DNA of 33,654 nt from Rhodoferax sp. (GTDB lineage: Bacteria; Pseudomonadota; Gammaproteobacteria; Burkholderiales; Burkholderiaceae_C): assembly GCA_025351745.1 (NCBI GenBank), contig JANXVI010000162.1, forward strand, positions 1 to 33,654, in the 5' to 3' direction. Shown piece by piece: positions 15,244 through 23,263 of the stretch. The translations under genes were made by a program, and so were the position numbers. The first letter of the stretch is position 1, and every line of letters begins with the position of its first letter. The notes beneath the pieces were generated by a model, which made no database searches, was not told where the DNA came from, and was given only the letters and a program-made list of their open reading frames with translations.

Positions 15244-17049
15244 ATGCACAACCGTCTCTCCCGCGCTGAAGTTCCCACCGAGCAGACCTGGAACCTGGAT
15301 GACCTGTTCGTGTCCCATGCCGATTGGCAGGCTGAGCTTGGTGCCGTCAATGCGGCGCGCGATAGCGTGAGCCAGTACCAAGGCCGTTTCTCTGAGGGCG
15401 CAGCCCAACTGCTGGCCTGCCTCAACGCGGTTGAAGCCTTACAGAAAAGGTTTGTGCGCGTCAGCACGTTTGCGTATTTGCGCAATGCACAAGACGGCAC
15501 CAACCCAGAGTCTCAAAGCGCCATGGCACAAGTGGCGGCGCTGGAGGCGCGGCTCAGCGCCAACATCGCGTTTGTAGACTCTGAAATATTGCAACTGGCA
15601 GATGGTGTGCTGGAGCAGTACCTCGCGACCGAGCCTGGTCTGGCAGTTCACAAAATGCGCTTGCAAGACCTGCTGGACCTCAAACCCCACCGACTGGGTG
15701 CAGACACCGAGCGGGTTTTGGCCTCGCTGGGCGAAGTGTTGAATGCGCCGTACATGGTGTATGGCCGCTCCAAGAGCAACGACATCCAGTTTGCGCCGTT
15801 TAACGATGCGGCGGGCAACACCTATGCCAACTCGATCAACGGTTTTGAGTCCAACTTCGAGTCGCACAGCGACACCAGCGTACGCCGCAATGCATGGCAG
15901 TCGTTCAGCGCCGGGCTCAAGGCTTACAACCATACCTATGCGGCGACCTTTGCGACCGAGGTCAACAAGAATGTGGTGATGGCGCGGCTGCGCAACTACG
16001 CCAGCACCGAAGATTACCTGCTGCAGCCGCACAAGATTCCGCGCCCGGTGTACACCAATATTGTGCAAATCATCCAGGCCGAACTGGCACCGCACATGCA
16101 GCGCTACGCCCGGTTGCGCCGCCGCGTGCTGGGGCTGGACAAGCTGCTGTACTGCGACATCAAGGCCCCGCTGGACCCCGAATTCAATCCGCGCATTTCG
16201 TACGACGACGGCTGCGCTCTCATTCTCGACTCGCTCAAGGTGATGGGCCCCGAGTATTGCGACTTTGCCCGCAAGACCATGGAGCAGCGCTGGGTGGACC
16301 GCAGCGACAACATCGGCAAATCGTCAGGCGCTTTTTGCGCATCTCCCTACGGCGTGCACCCCTACATTCTGATCACCTGGTCGGACACGATGCGCAACGT
16401 GTTTACGCTGGCGCACGAGTTGGGCCACGGCGGCCATTTTGGCCTGGCCATGCAGCACCAACGCTACGTGAACACGCGCCCCACCATGCCCTTTGTCGAG
16501 GCCCCGTCCATCATGAACGAGATGCTGCTGGCCCAGCACATCCTCGGCAAAAGCAGCGACCCGCGCATGCGCCGCTCCGTCATCATGCAGGTGCTGGGCA
16601 CCTTCCACCATAATTTCGTAACGCATTTGTTAGAGGCCGAACTGCAGCGCCAAATCTATGCAATGGCCGAGTCGGGTCAATCCATCACCGCGGCGGCGTT
16701 GAACCAGCGTAAGGGCGACATCCTGGCCGCCTTCTGGGGCGATACGGTCGAGATCGATGACGGTGCCCGCATGACCTGGATGCGCCAGCCCCACTACTAC
16801 ATGGGTCTATACCCCTATACCTACTCGGTCGGCCTGGTGGCCTCTACTGCCATGGCAAATCGGATCCAAGATGAAGGCCAACCCGCAGTACAGCGCTGGC
16901 TAGACGTGCTCAAGGCCGGCGGCACGATGAAGCCATTGGAGCTGATGCAGGCCGCGGGCATCGATATGTCTACGCCAGCCCCCATTCACGGCGCCGTGGC
17001 CTATGTGGGCCAATTGGTCGAAGAGTTGGAGCGCGCGTTCGCAGAGTGA
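15244..17049 (+). CDS. pepF: Oligoendopeptidase F-like M3 metallopeptidase
   Basis: The 601-residue product is a cytoplasmic zinc oligopeptidase of family M3. I start at ATG 15244 (MHNRLSRAEVPTEQTWNLDD), because WNLDDLF opens the PepF N-terminal domain; the GTTG-side extension to 15193 is not conserved. The zinc motif HELGH is at residues 391-395 (TLAHELGHGGHFGLAMQH), and the third ligand Glu follows in FVEAPSIMNEML, as in PepF. Near the C-terminus, HYYMGLYPYTYSVGLVAS supplies the Tyr/His residues that stabilise the transition state. It should cleave short peptides of roughly 6-17 residues. It lies 59 bp after alkB and may be co-transcribed. Confidence 0.93.
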   Translation: MHNRLSRAEVPTEQTWNLDDLFVSHADWQAELGAVNAARDSVSQYQGRFSEGAAQLLACLNAVEALQKRFVRVSTFAYLRNAQDGTNPESQSAMAQVAALEARLSANIAFVDSEILQLADGVLEQYLATEPGLAVHKMRLQDLLDLKPHRLGADTERVLASLGEVLNAPYMVYGRSKSNDIQFAPFNDAAGNTYANSINGFESNFESHSDTSVRRNAWQSFSAGLKAYNHTYAATFATEVNKNVVMARLRNYASTEDYLLQPHKIPRPVYTNIVQIIQAELAPHMQRYARLRRRVLGLDKLLYCDIKAPLDPEFNPRISYDDGCALILDSLKVMGPEYCDFARKTMEQRWVDRSDNIGKSSGAFCASPYGVHPYILITWSDTMRNVFTLAHELGHGGHFGLAMQHQRYVNTRPTMPFVEAPSIMNEMLLAQHILGKSSDPRMRRSVIMQVLGTFHHNFVTHLLEAELQRQIYAMAESGQSITAAALNQRKGDILAAFWGDTVEIDDGARMTWMRQPHYYMGLYPYTYSVGLVASTAMANRIQDEGQPAVQRWLDVLKAGGTMKPLELMQAAGIDMSTPAPIHGAVAYVGQLVEELERAFAE

Positions 17050-17082
17050 GGGTGTGACAAATGCCCATGCTATGCTCTGACC

Positions 17083-17208
17083 ATGTTGTGCCGCTCCAAG
17101 CCTAACCCCATCCACACCGTGCAAGCGGCGTGTGGCGGGGTGCCCGTGATTACCACGGCCATGGACGCCCACAACATGATTACCACCATTATGAACACGG
17201 CCGCCTGA
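17083..17208 (+). CDS. Putative Thr/Ile/Met-rich leader peptide upstream of hom
   Basis: This 41-codon frame ends with TGA at 17206-17208, 102 bp before hom. Its last 19 sense codons read VITTAMDAHNMITTIMNTAA from the second residue on: five Thr, three Ile and three Met, all products of the homoserine pathway. The frame resembles ThrL of E. coli in logic but adds Met. No good ribosome site precedes ATG 17083. An extended -10-like TGCTATGCT at 17068-17076 would place transcription start close to the ATG, and an internal GTG or ATG start nearer the Thr/Ile run is also possible. The final three codons plus stop form the 5' arm of a strong hairpin. It is too short for standard gene calling. Confidence 0.6.
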   Translation: MLCRSKPNPIHTVQAACGGVPVITTAMDAHNMITTIMNTAA

Positions 17209-17306
17209 GCGTCGTTCAGGTGGCCGTTCCGGCTGCCTACTGGTGTCTCTCCCCCATAGAACATACCCAGCACAGGCAGCTGGGTTCGCAACTGTTCGTC
17301 GGAGAG
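17197..17306 (+). promoter_or_regulatory. Candidate attenuator RNA for hom: three alternative hairpins and an anti-SD element
   Basis: Pairing 1:2 joins ACGGCCGCCTGA (17197-17208, last leader codons) with TCAGGTGGCCGT (17216-17227), 12 bp with one G-U. Pairing 2:3 joins AGGTGGCC (17218-17225) with GGCTGCCT (17231-17238), 8 bp with two wobbles. Pairing 3:4 joins GCTGCCT (17232-17238) with AGGCAGC (17274-17280), 7 perfect bp. A further CCCAGC/GCTGGG hairpin (17266-17284) competes with 3:4. CTCTCC at 17247-17252 is the exact complement of the hom ribosome site GGAGAG at 17301-17306. No T-run follows 3:4, so control could be translational or Rho-dependent rather than by an intrinsic terminator. 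Confidence 0.5.
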
Positions 17307-17310
17307 TTTT

Positions 17311-18768
17311 ATGTACCAAGATCACCGCGCTAGTGTTTTACCGCCGGGCCGCCCCAAGGTGGAACGTGCCCCCCTGAGGGCAGAGAGCCACACAAAGTGG
17401 GCAACCGTGGGCTATGCCGCCGCCACCCAGCCTGTCCTTAGTGCGCCGCTGCACGCCATTGCGCCTTTGCGTGTTGGCATGCTGGGCCTGGGCACCGTGG
17501 GGATTGGTACGTACAACGTCATGCAGCGCAACGCCGAAGTGATTGAGGCCCGCACCGGCCGACCGATCGAGATTGTGATGATTGCAGTGCGCAATCTGCA
17601 GCGCGCGGCGCGTTTGGTGGACGATGGCGTGGTGCTGGTAGATGACCCTTTCGCGGTCGTCAACCACCCGGCGATCGATGTCGTGGTCGAGGTCATGGGT
17701 GGCACCGCGCTGGCGCGCGATCTGGTGTTGCAGGCCATTGCCAACGGCAAACATGTGGTCACTGCCAACAAGGCCTTGCTGGCCGAGCATGGCACTGAGA
17801 TCTTTGCCGCCGCCCAGGCGCAGGGCGTGGTGGTGGCGTACGAAGGGGCGGTGGCGGTCAGCATACCCATCATCAAGGCGCTGCGCGAGGGATTGACGGC
17901 CAACCGAATCGAGTGGATCGCCGGCATCATCAACGGCACGACCAACTACATCCTGTCAGAAATGAAGGACAAGGGCGTCAGCTTTGCCAACGCACTTGCC
18001 GACGCACAGACCAAGGGTTATGCAGAAGCCGACCCCACATTCGACGTGGAGGGCGTAGACGCCGCGCACAAGCTCACGCTGCTGGCATCCAACGCCTTTG
18101 GCGTGCCGGTCCAGTTCGACAAGGTCCATGTGGAAGGCATCACGCAATTGGACTCGGTCGATATTGCCTTTGCCGAACGCTTGGGCTACTGTGTCAAGCT
18201 GCTGGGCATTGCCAAGCGCAACACCCAAGGCCTGGAGCTGCGCGTGCACCCCACGCTGGTGGCCTCCAGCCACTTGCTGGCCCAGGTCCACGGGTCGATG
18301 AATGCGGTGATGGTCAAGAGCGATGCCGCCGGTGTGACCATGTACTACGGCGCCGGTGCCGGGTCCGAGCAAACGGCATCTGCCGTCATTGCGGACTTGG
18401 TGGACCTGGCGCGCTCCACTGGCACCGTGCACCGGCAGCGCGTGCCGTCGCTGGCGTTCCAGCACAACGCGATCGTCGCGCTGCCCGTGGCCGCGATTGA
18501 CGACGTGCAGACTGCCTACTATTTGCGGTTGGATGTTTCCCGTCTGTCGCGCACGATGCCTTCGGTGCTCAACCACCTGAGCGATGCGCAGGTGCGGGTG
18601 TACCAGTTGGATGTGCTGGACCATCCCACCGATCCCGACTTGAACGCCATGGTTGTGCTGACCGAGCCCACCCAGCTGCGCCTGCTGCGCCAGGCTATCG
18701 AAGCGCTGGAGCAACTGCCTTGCATCATCGGTTTTGTGAAGACTATTCGCATGGAGTCCTTGCGGTGA
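17311..18768 (+). CDS. hom: Homoserine dehydrogenase
   Basis: Homoserine dehydrogenase reduces aspartate semialdehyde to homoserine with NAD(P)H, the branch to Thr, Ile and Met. The Rossmann motif is VGMLGLGTVGIGTYNV (Gly59, Gly61, Gly64). VVEVMGGTALARDL and HVVTANKALLAEHG follow, then the catalytic region WIAGIINGTTNYILSEM and YAEADPTFDVEGVDAAHKL. The C-terminus from about residue 400 is an ACT domain (YLRLDVSRLSRTMPSVLN), the usual site of Thr feedback. ATG 17311 has a strong ribosome site, GGAGAG. The protein is about 45 residues longer at the N-terminus than usual, and that extension is partly encoded by a GC-rich repeat-like segment. No thrC follows; a dispersed repeat starts at the stop codon. 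Confidence 0.95.
   Translation: MYQDHRASVLPPGRPKVERAPLRAESHTKWATVGYAAATQPVLSAPLHAIAPLRVGMLGLGTVGIGTYNVMQRNAEVIEARTGRPIEIVMIAVRNLQRAARLVDDGVVLVDDPFAVVNHPAIDVVVEVMGGTALARDLVLQAIANGKHVVTANKALLAEHGTEIFAAAQAQGVVVAYEGAVAVSIPIIKALREGLTANRIEWIAGIINGTTNYILSEMKDKGVSFANALADAQTKGYAEADPTFDVEGVDAAHKLTLLASNAFGVPVQFDKVHVEGITQLDSVDIAFAERLGYCVKLLGIAKRNTQGLELRVHPTLVASSHLLAQVHGSMNAVMVKSDAAGVTMYYGAGAGSEQTASAVIADLVDLARSTGTVHRQRVPSLAFQHNAIVALPVAAIDDVQTAYYLRLDVSRLSRTMPSVLNHLSDAQVRVYQLDVLDHPTDPDLNAMVVLTEPTQLRLLRQAIEALEQLPCIIGFVKTIRMESLR
17337..17412 (+). repeat. Repeat-like GC-rich segment inside the 5' end of hom
   Basis: The segment includes CCGGGCCGCCCCAAGG, TGCCCCCCTGAGGGCAGAGA and CACAAAGTGGGCAACCGTGG. It resembles a large intergenic repeat family I recall from Comamonadaceae and related Burkholderiales (from memory, unverified). 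Here it is read in frame as about residues 10-34 of Hom (PPGRPKVERAPLRAES), before the conserved protein starts. Confidence 0.45.
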
Positions 18769-18822
18769 AATGACCGCCAGCCCTCGTGGAATATACCTCC
18801 ATAGATATTAATTTGATAGCGC
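18767..18822. repeat. Dispersed repeat, copy 2
   Basis: The core CAGCCCTCGT is at 18778-18787, preceded by AAATGACCGC and followed by GGAATATACC. The box TTTGATAGC at 18812-18820 is in the inverse orientation relative to the GCTATCAA boxes of copies 1, 3 and 4. The repeat begins at the hom stop codon. The remaining 170 bp up to 18996 hold no recognisable gene. Confidence 0.65.
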
Positions 18823-18996
18823 TTGGTTTTTCGCTCGCATCCACCTGACCAGCGTTGCTGCCTGCCGGGGCCCAGCGCGCTGCTTGATGACATGCAGTCG
18901 TAGACCGGGATGGAATGCCTGTCTTGAAACGCGTATCGCCTGGCTGTCAAAATACCAGCCTGGACGAAATCAAGAGACTCTTTTCGGCAGCTGGGC

Positions 18997-19905
18997 TTAC
19001 ATGCCCGTGGTTGACCCGGTCGACATGGATGTACGGAGTTCAGCGGTGGTTTCACCCTGGCCATCGGGTTTCCAGCCGGGAGGCATCGCCAGATAGCCGA
19101 GAAACGCGGGCACGGTGCGGGCGCTGGCCAAGTCGCGGGCCAGGCTTAGCCACTGCGCAAACTCCACGTAGAAAGGGTTGTAGCTGGTGATGGGCTTGAC
19201 CAGGCCGTAGCGGCAGGGCAGGTCGTCGCGCTCGGCAATGTAGGTGCCAAATAGCCGGTCAAAGATGATGAGCACACCGCCATAGTTGCCGTCCAAATAC
19301 TCGATGTTGGCAGCGTGGTGCACGCGGTGCGCCGAGGGGGTGTTGAACACATACTCCAGCCAGCCCAGTTTGGGTATCCAGGTGGCGTGAATCCAGAACT
19401 GGTACAGCAGATTGAGCGATAGTGCGGCCAGCACGGTGCGCAGGTCGAAGCCGATCCACACCATCGGTAGCATAAAAATCGCCACGCCCGTCACCTTGCT
19501 GAATACACCGATGCGCAGCGACGCAGACAAGTTAAGTTGATTGGGCGAATGGTGGATGGCGTGGTTGCTCCAGAACCAGCGCACCCGGTGCCCGGCGCGG
19601 TGCAGCCAGTAGTAGAAAAACTCCAGCAAGACGAAGAGCAGCAACGCCGAGCTCCAACTGTCGACCGCTATCTTGGATAGCTGGTGTGCGTAGACCAAAG
19701 GAATCAAGGGCGTCACAATGCCTGCGGGTACCAGGACCGTCACAATGATGCGAACGAAATAGTCGAAGAACGAGACACCCAGGGCCCGCCAGTCGTAAGC
19801 TTGGCGACGCGAGAGCACGACCGCTTCCAGAAGCGACAGCACCACGACCGTAGGGGCCGCTACAAAAAGCAGGAACGCTTCTATGGGCAAAAGACTTGTT
19901 GGCAT
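18997..19905 (-). CDS. Sterol desaturase / fatty acid hydroxylase family membrane protein
   Basis: The 302-residue product is a multi-pass di-iron enzyme of the fatty acid hydroxylase superfamily. Hydrophobic segments are visible at the N-terminus (FLLFVAAPTVVVLSLLEAVV), then IIVTVLVPAGIVTPLIPLVY and ALLLFVLLEFFYYWL. The three histidine boxes are HRAGHR, HAIHHSP and HRVHHA, with additional His in FWIHATWIP and the usual NYGGVLIIFDRLFGTY near the third box. The start is ATG 19905, which has no clear ribosome site; the longer upstream frame runs over the divergent gene. It should hydroxylate or desaturate a lipid in the inner membrane; the substrate is unknown. It diverges from the four-gene operon by a 100-bp gap. 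Confidence 0.9.
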   Translation of the reverse strand: MPTSLLPIEAFLLFVAAPTVVVLSLLEAVVLSRRQAYDWRALGVSFFDYFVRIIVTVLVPAGIVTPLIPLVYAHQLSKIAVDSWSSALLLFVLLEFFYYWLHRAGHRVRWFWSNHAIHHSPNQLNLSASLRIGVFSKVTGVAIFMLPMVWIGFDLRTVLAALSLNLLYQFWIHATWIPKLGWLEYVFNTPSAHRVHHAANIEYLDGNYGGVLIIFDRLFGTYIAERDDLPCRYGLVKPITSYNPFYVEFAQWLSLARDLASARTVPAFLGYLAMPPGWKPDGQGETTAELRTSMSTGSTTGM

Positions 19906-20005
19906 GGCGATGGAGGGTATTCTTTTGGGCGCGTGTTGAGCGTACGATGCTAGTCCATGCACCTTACAGAAATCAATCCATGTTTCCGATGATATCGGGT
20001 CGGCC

Positions 20006-21328
20006 ATGAGCGGCCCCGCAACCGCTGCCTTTTCGTTCACGCCCTTCGGTGCCATTGTCTTGGCCGCCTTGGCTCTGCGCGAAGCCCGTGAGATGGGGCG
20101 AGAGTACCAAGATGTGTTGACCGACATGCAGTCGCGCGCAGATGGTCTTGTCCGCGCACAGCGCGAATCCCGAAATGCGCAGTATGCGCAGCTGGCGGCT
20201 ACCCAACAGCAATGCGCCCATCTGGAAACCCAAATGGCACGCCTGCAACGCATGGCGTCCAGCTTGGGGTTGGCGATGGGTGGTGCGCCAGAGCAAACCG
20301 TTGTGCCAGGTGTTGCGGGTCCATCGGGCGCTAACCAACAAGCCTGGCAAGAACATTTGCAGGCCTTGACCGCAGCGGTCACTACCCTGAAGCAAACGAT
20401 TGCGGCAGCGCCGGTTGCGGCGTCTCTCACCCTAGAAGATGCCGCCCCGGAAAACACGCGGTCGGCCCTGGATGACGCGCTGCACGTCTACATGGCGCAG
20501 CGAAGTCAACACATGCAACTCGATGCCCAACACGCAGAGCCCATTCGGCAGATGGTGGCCCGCTTGCTGGGTCGCCTCGTGCTGGACGATGGCGAGGCCG
20601 TGCCGTGCGACTTGGACGCACTGGGCCAGGCGATCGCCTTGGCGCCCACGCTGGAGCGTGCCGAGGCCCTGTCGCTGGAGTTGCGCCTGCGCATACAGCA
20701 GCATGGCGAGGCGCGCGCAGCTCAGCGTGCGGATGCGGCGCAGGCAAGGGCATGGCTGGAGGAACTCGGCGATGACACCCCAGAGGCTTTGCGCGCCGTG
20801 CTGGACGACGTGCTGGCGGGTGAACGCCTGTCGCCGCAAACCCGTAGCCTTGCCACCGGCACGCTCGAAGCCGTATTAGGCATGCGCAAAAGGCTGGAAG
20901 AAGAGGCCGCCGCGCAGGTGCTGGAGCAATCGCTGCGTGATCTGGGCTACGCGGTGGACGGTGTCGAAAATACGTTTTTTGTCGAAGGCGGCATGGCCCA
21001 CTTCCAGCGCCATGGCTGGGGCGAATACTTTGTGCGCATGCGCGTAGGCGTGCAAGACAAGACGCTGAACTTCAACGTGGTGCGGGCCAAGGGCGCGCAA
21101 GAGACCGCGGAACGCAAGCGGTTGGACTACCTGGCGGAGGACCGATGGTGCTCCGAATTCCCTAAACTGCTGGAGACATTGGCTGCGCGTGGCATCCAGT
21201 TGGATGTGAAGCGATTACTGGGCGCAGGTGAGCTGCCGGTGCAGGCGGTAGACCCCGCTACTGTGCCTGCCGCGCAGACCGAGCACAGCCAACAGACGCG
21301 CGATAAGCTACGTGAATTGAAACCCTGA
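20006..21328 (+). CDS. Unknown membrane-anchored coiled-coil protein (gene 1 of four-gene operon)
   Basis: I do not recognise this 440-residue protein. An N-terminal hydrophobic stretch (FSFTPFGAIVLAALAL, residues 9-24) could be a membrane anchor. Residues about 25-85 are charged, Gln-rich and predicted by eye to form a coiled coil (REYQDVLTDMQSRADGLVRA and on to the QQCAHLETQM region). A linker rich in Ala follows, then a long helical section (about 150-300). The C-terminal part (about 300-410) is the most globular: LEQSLRDLGYAVDGVENTFF, then HGWGEYFVRMRVG and LDYLAEDRWCSEFPKLLETL. The AAA+ gene begins 24 bp downstream. It could be a membrane scaffold or adaptor for the ATPase and kinase; that role is inferred from context only. 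Confidence 0.7.
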   Translation: MSGPATAAFSFTPFGAIVLAALALREAREMGREYQDVLTDMQSRADGLVRAQRESRNAQYAQLAATQQQCAHLETQMARLQRMASSLGLAMGGAPEQTVVPGVAGPSGANQQAWQEHLQALTAAVTTLKQTIAAAPVAASLTLEDAAPENTRSALDDALHVYMAQRSQHMQLDAQHAEPIRQMVARLLGRLVLDDGEAVPCDLDALGQAIALAPTLERAEALSLELRLRIQQHGEARAAQRADAAQARAWLEELGDDTPEALRAVLDDVLAGERLSPQTRSLATGTLEAVLGMRKRLEEEAAAQVLEQSLRDLGYAVDGVENTFFVEGGMAHFQRHGWGEYFVRMRVGVQDKTLNFNVVRAKGAQETAERKRLDYLAEDRWCSEFPKLLETLAARGIQLDVKRLLGAGELPVQAVDPATVPAAQTEHSQQTRDKLRELKP

Positions 21329-21352
21329 ACCCCACAGACCCGAAAGCCGACT

Positions 21353-23263
21353 ATGGAGTTGACCCCCCGCTGGATTCAAGACCTGCAGCGACTGCTGCCG
21401 ATTCGTTCGCAGTTTGTAGTGTCGGGCAATATCCGCGACAGTTTTTTGACTCCCATGCGCGGCACCGACACGCTGACGCTGGCACCCCTGCTGCGCTGCC
21501 TGTGGTCTTCGCTCTCAGCCATGGGCTATCGCTGCCTGCTGGTGTATGACCCGATTGAAGGTATAAGGCCCTATCCCAATGAGCCCGCCATCGTCGAGCT
21601 GGCCACGCGCCTGTTTGATCTGAAGTTGCAAAACGGTGTCATGCCAGCCAGCCTGGAAACGCTGACCGACACCATGAAGGCGGTGGCCTTTCAGCGCGAG
21701 GCCCGCTGTGCGCTGGTCATTGACTTTGCCTCGCGCCTGACGCGCCAGGCGGACCACCTGGATGGCACCGAGCACCGTTTTTTTCTGGCGGCGCAACGCT
21801 TGTCGTTGATGGCCAACCCCATCGTTCCGCGCAGCTCGGAGGCGACAGGTTCAGCACCAACAACAGCACCAACAACGGCCCCAGCGGCCAGTCTGGCGAC
21901 CAGCCCGGCAAACATACAAGCGCTGTTCAACCCGGTGCTGTGGTTGGTGAACCGTTCGCAGGACTTGCCCTCATGGTTGACATTGGATAGCGCCCGGGTG
22001 GCCAGCACCGTGATCGGCCAGCCCGACTACAGCACCCGCCAAGAGGCTGCACGTTGTCTGGCACCCATGTTTGCAGGTTTTAACGCGGCAACGGCGCCAC
22101 AACGCGACAAGTTCGCCGCCACCTTTACCGACCACACCGACGGGCTCACGCTGTCAGCCATGAGCGATATTGCCCAGTTGGCTGACCGGCAGGGCATTGC
22201 CCTGGCCGACGTTGACGACGCAGTGCAATGCTTCAAGGTAGGCGCTACTGACAACCCGTGGAAGAAGAGCTATCTGCGCCAGAAGATCGCCAGCGGACAG
22301 ACTGCCATAGAAAGCCGCGTGCGCGGCCAGGAACGTGCGGTCACCAAGACCATCGACATCCTGATGCGATCGGTGATGGGTCTGACCGGTGCGCAGGCGC
22401 GTGGTCGGGGCAGCCGCCCACGCGGGGTGCTGTTTTTTGCGGGGCCCACGGGAGTGGGTAAAACGGAGTTGGCCAAGGCGCTCACGCATCTGGTGTTTGG
22501 TGACGAGAATGCCTACATTCGTTTCGACATGAGCGAGTTTGCAGAAGAGCATGCAGGTGCCCGGCTGCTGGGTGCGCCCCCCGGCTACGTGGGCTACGAC
22601 GCGGGTGGTGAGCTGACCAACGCGGTGCGCGCCAAGCCGTTTAGCGTGATTCTGTTTGACGAGATTGAGAAGGCACACCCCCGCATCCTGGATAAATTTT
22701 TGCAGATTCTCGAAGACGGTCGACTCACCGACGGCCGTGGCGACACGACCTATTTTTCGGAAGCCATCATTGTGTTCACGTCCAACCTGGGTATTTACGT
22801 GGAGGACGAACAAGGCCGACGCGTGCAAAACGTGCACGCCACCGATGCGCAAGAGGTGGTGGAAGAGCGTGTTCGCCAGTCCATCCAGGATTACTTCAAG
22901 TTCCGGCTCTCGCGGCCCGAAATTTTGAACCGGCTGGGTGACAACATCGTGGTGTTTGGTTTCATCACGCCGCAAATTGGTGGACAGATCATGGATGGCA
23001 TGTTGGCCAACATCGTGGCCCGGGTGCATGAAGAACACAAGGTCGATCTGGTCATACCCGATGCCATCCGCGCACAACTGCGCACCGAGTGCACCAAGGA
23101 TTTGTCCAACGGCGGCCGGGGCGTCGGCAACCGGCTGGAGTCAGCGTTTATCAATCCATTGAGTCGCGCACTGTTTCGCTTTGCGCTGGAGGGGCGCAAG
23201 CAGATCACCGTGACCGCGATTGAAGATGCAGCCAACGGCGTGACCACGGTAAACCTGCAGTGA
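21353..23263 (+). CDS. Clp-type AAA+ ATPase with degenerate N-terminal AAA module (gene 2)
   Basis: The C-terminal module (about residues 315-636) is a ClpB-D2-like AAA+ domain: GPTGVGKT (Walker A, 364-371), YIRFDMSEFAEEHAGARLLG, GAPPGYVGYDAGGELTNAVR (pore-loop region), VILFDEIEKAHP (Walker B, Asp436-Glu437), FTSN (sensor 1), SRPEILNRLGD (arginine finger) and GGRGVGNRLE (sensor 2). The N-terminal 300 residues look like a second, decayed AAA module: QFVVSGNIRDSF, ALVIDFASRLT (Walker-B-like), NPVLWLVNRSQDLPSWL (sensor-1-like) and a helical lid, but no Walker A. No Clp N-domain, ClpB middle domain or ClpP-binding loop is seen. It probably remodels or unfolds a protein partner. Its stop overlaps the next start by four bases. 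Confidence 0.88.
   Translation: MELTPRWIQDLQRLLPIRSQFVVSGNIRDSFLTPMRGTDTLTLAPLLRCLWSSLSAMGYRCLLVYDPIEGIRPYPNEPAIVELATRLFDLKLQNGVMPASLETLTDTMKAVAFQREARCALVIDFASRLTRQADHLDGTEHRFFLAAQRLSLMANPIVPRSSEATGSAPTTAPTTAPAASLATSPANIQALFNPVLWLVNRSQDLPSWLTLDSARVASTVIGQPDYSTRQEAARCLAPMFAGFNAATAPQRDKFAATFTDHTDGLTLSAMSDIAQLADRQGIALADVDDAVQCFKVGATDNPWKKSYLRQKIASGQTAIESRVRGQERAVTKTIDILMRSVMGLTGAQARGRGSRPRGVLFFAGPTGVGKTELAKALTHLVFGDENAYIRFDMSEFAEEHAGARLLGAPPGYVGYDAGGELTNAVRAKPFSVILFDEIEKAHPRILDKFLQILEDGRLTDGRGDTTYFSEAIIVFTSNLGIYVEDEQGRRVQNVHATDAQEVVEERVRQSIQDYFKFRLSRPEILNRLGDNIVVFGFITPQIGGQIMDGMLANIVARVHEEHKVDLVIPDAIRAQLRTECTKDLSNGGRGVGNRLESAFINPLSRALFRFALEGRKQITVTAIEDAANGVTTVNLQ

Noticed and set aside
17130..17333. 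67-codon frame with His/Tyr run (DYHHYEHGR) upstream of hom
   Set aside because: A His-rich run suggested a his-type leader, but it is simply the other frame of the Thr/Ile/Met leader and overlaps the hom start.
19906..20457. Upstream extension of the fatty acid hydroxylase frame
   Set aside because: It is antisense to the first gene of the four-gene operon and has no hydroxylase-like sequence.
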